Assembly: GCF_001412655.1 (NCBI RefSeq)
Contig: NZ_CP012996.1
Coordinates: forward strand, 1,488,001-1,552,000
DNA: 64,000 nucleotides
Source: Pedobacter sp. PACM 27299
GTDB lineage: Bacteria; Bacteroidota; Bacteroidia; Sphingobacteriales; Sphingobacteriaceae
Direction of reading: 5' to 3'
The notes beneath the pieces were generated by a model. It ran no database searches. It saw only the letters and a list, made by a program, of their open reading frames with translations, and was not told the origin of the DNA. Shown piece by piece: positions 62,329-64,000 of this stretch. The position numbers were made by a program, and so were the translations under genes. Positions within the stretch are counted from its first letter, which is position 1, and each line of letters begins with the position of its first letter.

Positions 62329-64000
62329 ATGAAAATTAAATACCAGGCGCGCTTTTTACTAGCCATATTGCTGTTGTCCAGTTCAGCGGCATTCGCCCAG
62401 TTTAACCTAGTTCCATTACCTCAGCAGATCGTAACGGGAGAAGGTTCATTTCTAATTAAACCACAAACAAAAATATTTTATGAGAAAGGACTGAAGCAAC
62501 AGGCAGAATTGCTAGTTTCAGCACTATCTCCAGCCACAGGATTTGATTTTGTATTGCTGGAGTCAAATACTACCCCTGTAAATGGCATCGCATTGCGTAT
62601 TGGAAATTCAGGTTCTTCGAATAAAGAAAGCTATAAATTAACTGTCAGTAAAGACCTGATCAGCATTGTTGGAAACCACAGTGCAGGGGTATTTTATGGT
62701 ATACAAACTTTAGTTCAAATGTTACCTCCGGAAGTTTACCATAAGGAACGTCAGAAAGCCGTAAAATGGGAAGTTAAAGCTTCGGTCATCACAGACGCAC
62801 CATTATACCCATGGAGGGGCATGATGCTGGATGTTGCCCGTTATTTCTTCTCGAAAGAATATGTATTGAGGTTCATCGATATGATGGCGATGTACAAAAT
62901 GAATACACTTCATTTTCACCTGACGGATGATTCTGGATGGAGAATAGAGATCAAAAAATACCCTAAGCTGACTACTGTTGGTGGCTTTAGTGGGGTTGGA
63001 TCAGATAGAAAAGGTGGATATTATACTCAGGAAGACCTGAAAGAAATGGTGGCCTATGGTCTGGCACGGAATGTAGACATTATTCCAGAATTGGAATTGC
63101 CCGCTCATGCACAGGCTGCTATTGCTGCTTATCCTTATTTATGCTGTACCGGAGAACAATATGATGTTCCAGGACAACACTTTATCAGTAAAGAGCTTTT
63201 ATGTGCAGGCAAGGACAGTACTTATGAATTTATTGAGCACATCATCAAAGAAACAGTGGCGTTATTTCCTTCAAAATACCTGCATATTGGTGGTGATGAA
63301 GCAGTGTATACGCGCTGGAAAGCCTGTCCGATATGCCAAAAGAAAAAAGCAGCACTTGGTCTGAAAACAGAAGAACAGCTGCGCCTTCATTTCAACCGCC
63401 GCGTTCAGAAAATCGCTGGCAAGTATGGAAAAACCATTGTTGGATGGGATGAGATTATTGAAGATGGTTTAGAAGATCAAGCAGTAGGCATGATCTGGCA
63501 TGATCCTAAAAAAGCATTTACAGCAGCTAAAGCCGGACATTATTCTGTGATGTCGTTAACCGGTTATTGTTATTTCGATGTGGCAGAAAGTGCCATTCCT
63601 GGTGAAATTAAAGCGGCAGGCTGGCTACCTCCAATCTCTTTGGAAAAAGTCTACCAGTTAAACCCAATGCTGGAAGGCATGGACGAAAAGTACCGTCCAT
63701 TGATCCTAGGTGCATCTGCTACTTTATGGGCGGATCAGTTCATTCATGGGACGATACTTCAGGAAATTCCGCTGATAAATGAAAACCGCTCGGAGAAATA
63801 TTTTGACTACCTGACCTTCCCAAGAATGTCTGCATTGGCAGAGGTTTTATGGACACCATTGGCCAGACAGCACTGGCAAGATTTCGAAAACCGCATGCGC
63901 AGTCAGTACAGTCGCTATGATGCTGCCGGGATCGGTTACCGCATGCCAGTGCCAAAATTAATCGGTCAGGAGAAAACTGCAGCAGGATTTTTGATCAAAT
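62329..64000 (+). CDS. Beta-N-acetylhexosaminidase (GH20), 5' part
   Basis: The frame starts at ATG 62329 and remains open to the window end (557 codons seen). Signal peptide about 1-23 (AAFAQF), GH20b domain (about 25-145, with SAGVFYGIQTLVQMLP), then the GH20 barrel (WRGMMLDVARYFF near 157; LHFHLTDDSGWR near 190; IPELELPAHAQAA; YLHIGGDE with catalytic Asp323/Glu324; ALAEVLWTP near the end). It lacks the chitobiase N-terminal domain found in the enzyme at 41067. Exported. It releases terminal GlcNAc/GalNAc. It follows the hybrid kinase by 188 bp but has its own palindromic site. Confidence 0.95.
   Translation, partial: MKIKYQARFLLAILLLSSSAAFAQFNLVPLPQQIVTGEGSFLIKPQTKIFYEKGLKQQAELLVSALSPATGFDFVLLESNTTPVNGIALRIGNSGSSNKESYKLTVSKDLISIVGNHSAGVFYGIQTLVQMLPPEVYHKERQKAVKWEVKASVITDAPLYPWRGMMLDVARYFFSKEYVLRFIDMMAMYKMNTLHFHLTDDSGWRIEIKKYPKLTTVGGFSGVGSDRKGGYYTQEDLKEMVAYGLARNVDIIPELELPAHAQAAIAAYPYLCCTGEQYDVPGQHFISKELLCAGKDSTYEFIEHIIKETVALFPSKYLHIGGDEAVYTRWKACPICQKKKAALGLKTEEQLRLHFNRRVQKIAGKYGKTIVGWDEIIEDGLEDQAVGMIWHDPKKAFTAAKAGHYSVMSLTGYCYFDVAESAIPGEIKAAGWLPPISLEKVYQLNPMLEGMDEKYRPLILGASATLWADQFIHGTILQEIPLINENRSEKYFDYLTFPRMSALAEVLWTPLARQHWQDFENRMRSQYSRYDAAGIGYRMPVPKLIGQEKTAAGFLIK

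Overview
The window reads as chromosomal DNA of a Bacteroidota bacterium of the Sphingobacteriaceae type, most like Pedobacter. This is inference from gene content: paired SusC/SusD genes, type III glutamine synthetase, an S46 dipeptidyl-peptidase, LytTR regulators, TAnnTTTG -7 promoter boxes and moderate-to-low GC. No rRNA, CRISPR array, integrase or intact insertion sequence is visible. Two tRNA-His genes are present.

Layout. 0-4 kb: the 3' end of a SusC gene, its SusD partner and an exported metallophosphoesterase, apparently one operon. 4.3-8.7 kb: LysR regulator divergent from an MFS exporter, then a DPP7-like peptidase. 8.7-9.4 kb: a gene-free stretch with a terminator, a 26-bp tandem repeat and a 94-nt multi-stem palindromic element. 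9.4-12.9 kb (minus strand): purM and glnN. 13-17.5 kb: a decaying stretch with a frameshifted tonB, a truncated PepSY-type gene, one intact and one wrecked SDR, and an AraC regulator. 17.6-21 kb: rnhA, fbp, a small phosphoesterase and trmN6, bracketed by two identical tRNA-His genes in opposite orientation. 21.3-23.9 kb: a LytTR response regulator overlapping a TPR histidine kinase interrupted by one in-frame stop. 24-28.6 kb: an AT-rich run of unrecognised small proteins, one of them DUF1266, mixed with gene remnants.

29.1-45.6 kb is the most coherent system: a GlcNAc-polymer utilisation locus. A LacI regulator is followed by an FHS sugar transporter and a CBM9-like protein, a GH16 enzyme, and then a 12-kb run of SusC, SusD, a fasciclin/CBM96-like/cadherin-like lipoprotein, two different GH20 hexosaminidases, nagA and nagB. 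Three near-identical sites (TCGTGTACGTnnnCGTT) lie upstream of the transporter, the GH16 gene and susC. I infer that the LacI protein controls all three units. No GH18 chitinase and no GlcNAc kinase are in the cluster. A membrane AraC regulator follows at 45.8 kb.

47.4-64 kb: two small orphan proteins; an NRAMP-superfamily transporter with altered metal-site motifs; purL; a pepE-pxpB-pxpC-pxpA-transporter operon for acidic dipeptides and 5-oxoproline; a GNAT/MarR pair; a protein resembling only the accessory half of a pseudouridine synthase; a hybrid histidine kinase; and a third GH20 hexosaminidase that runs off the window behind its own palindromic operator-like site.
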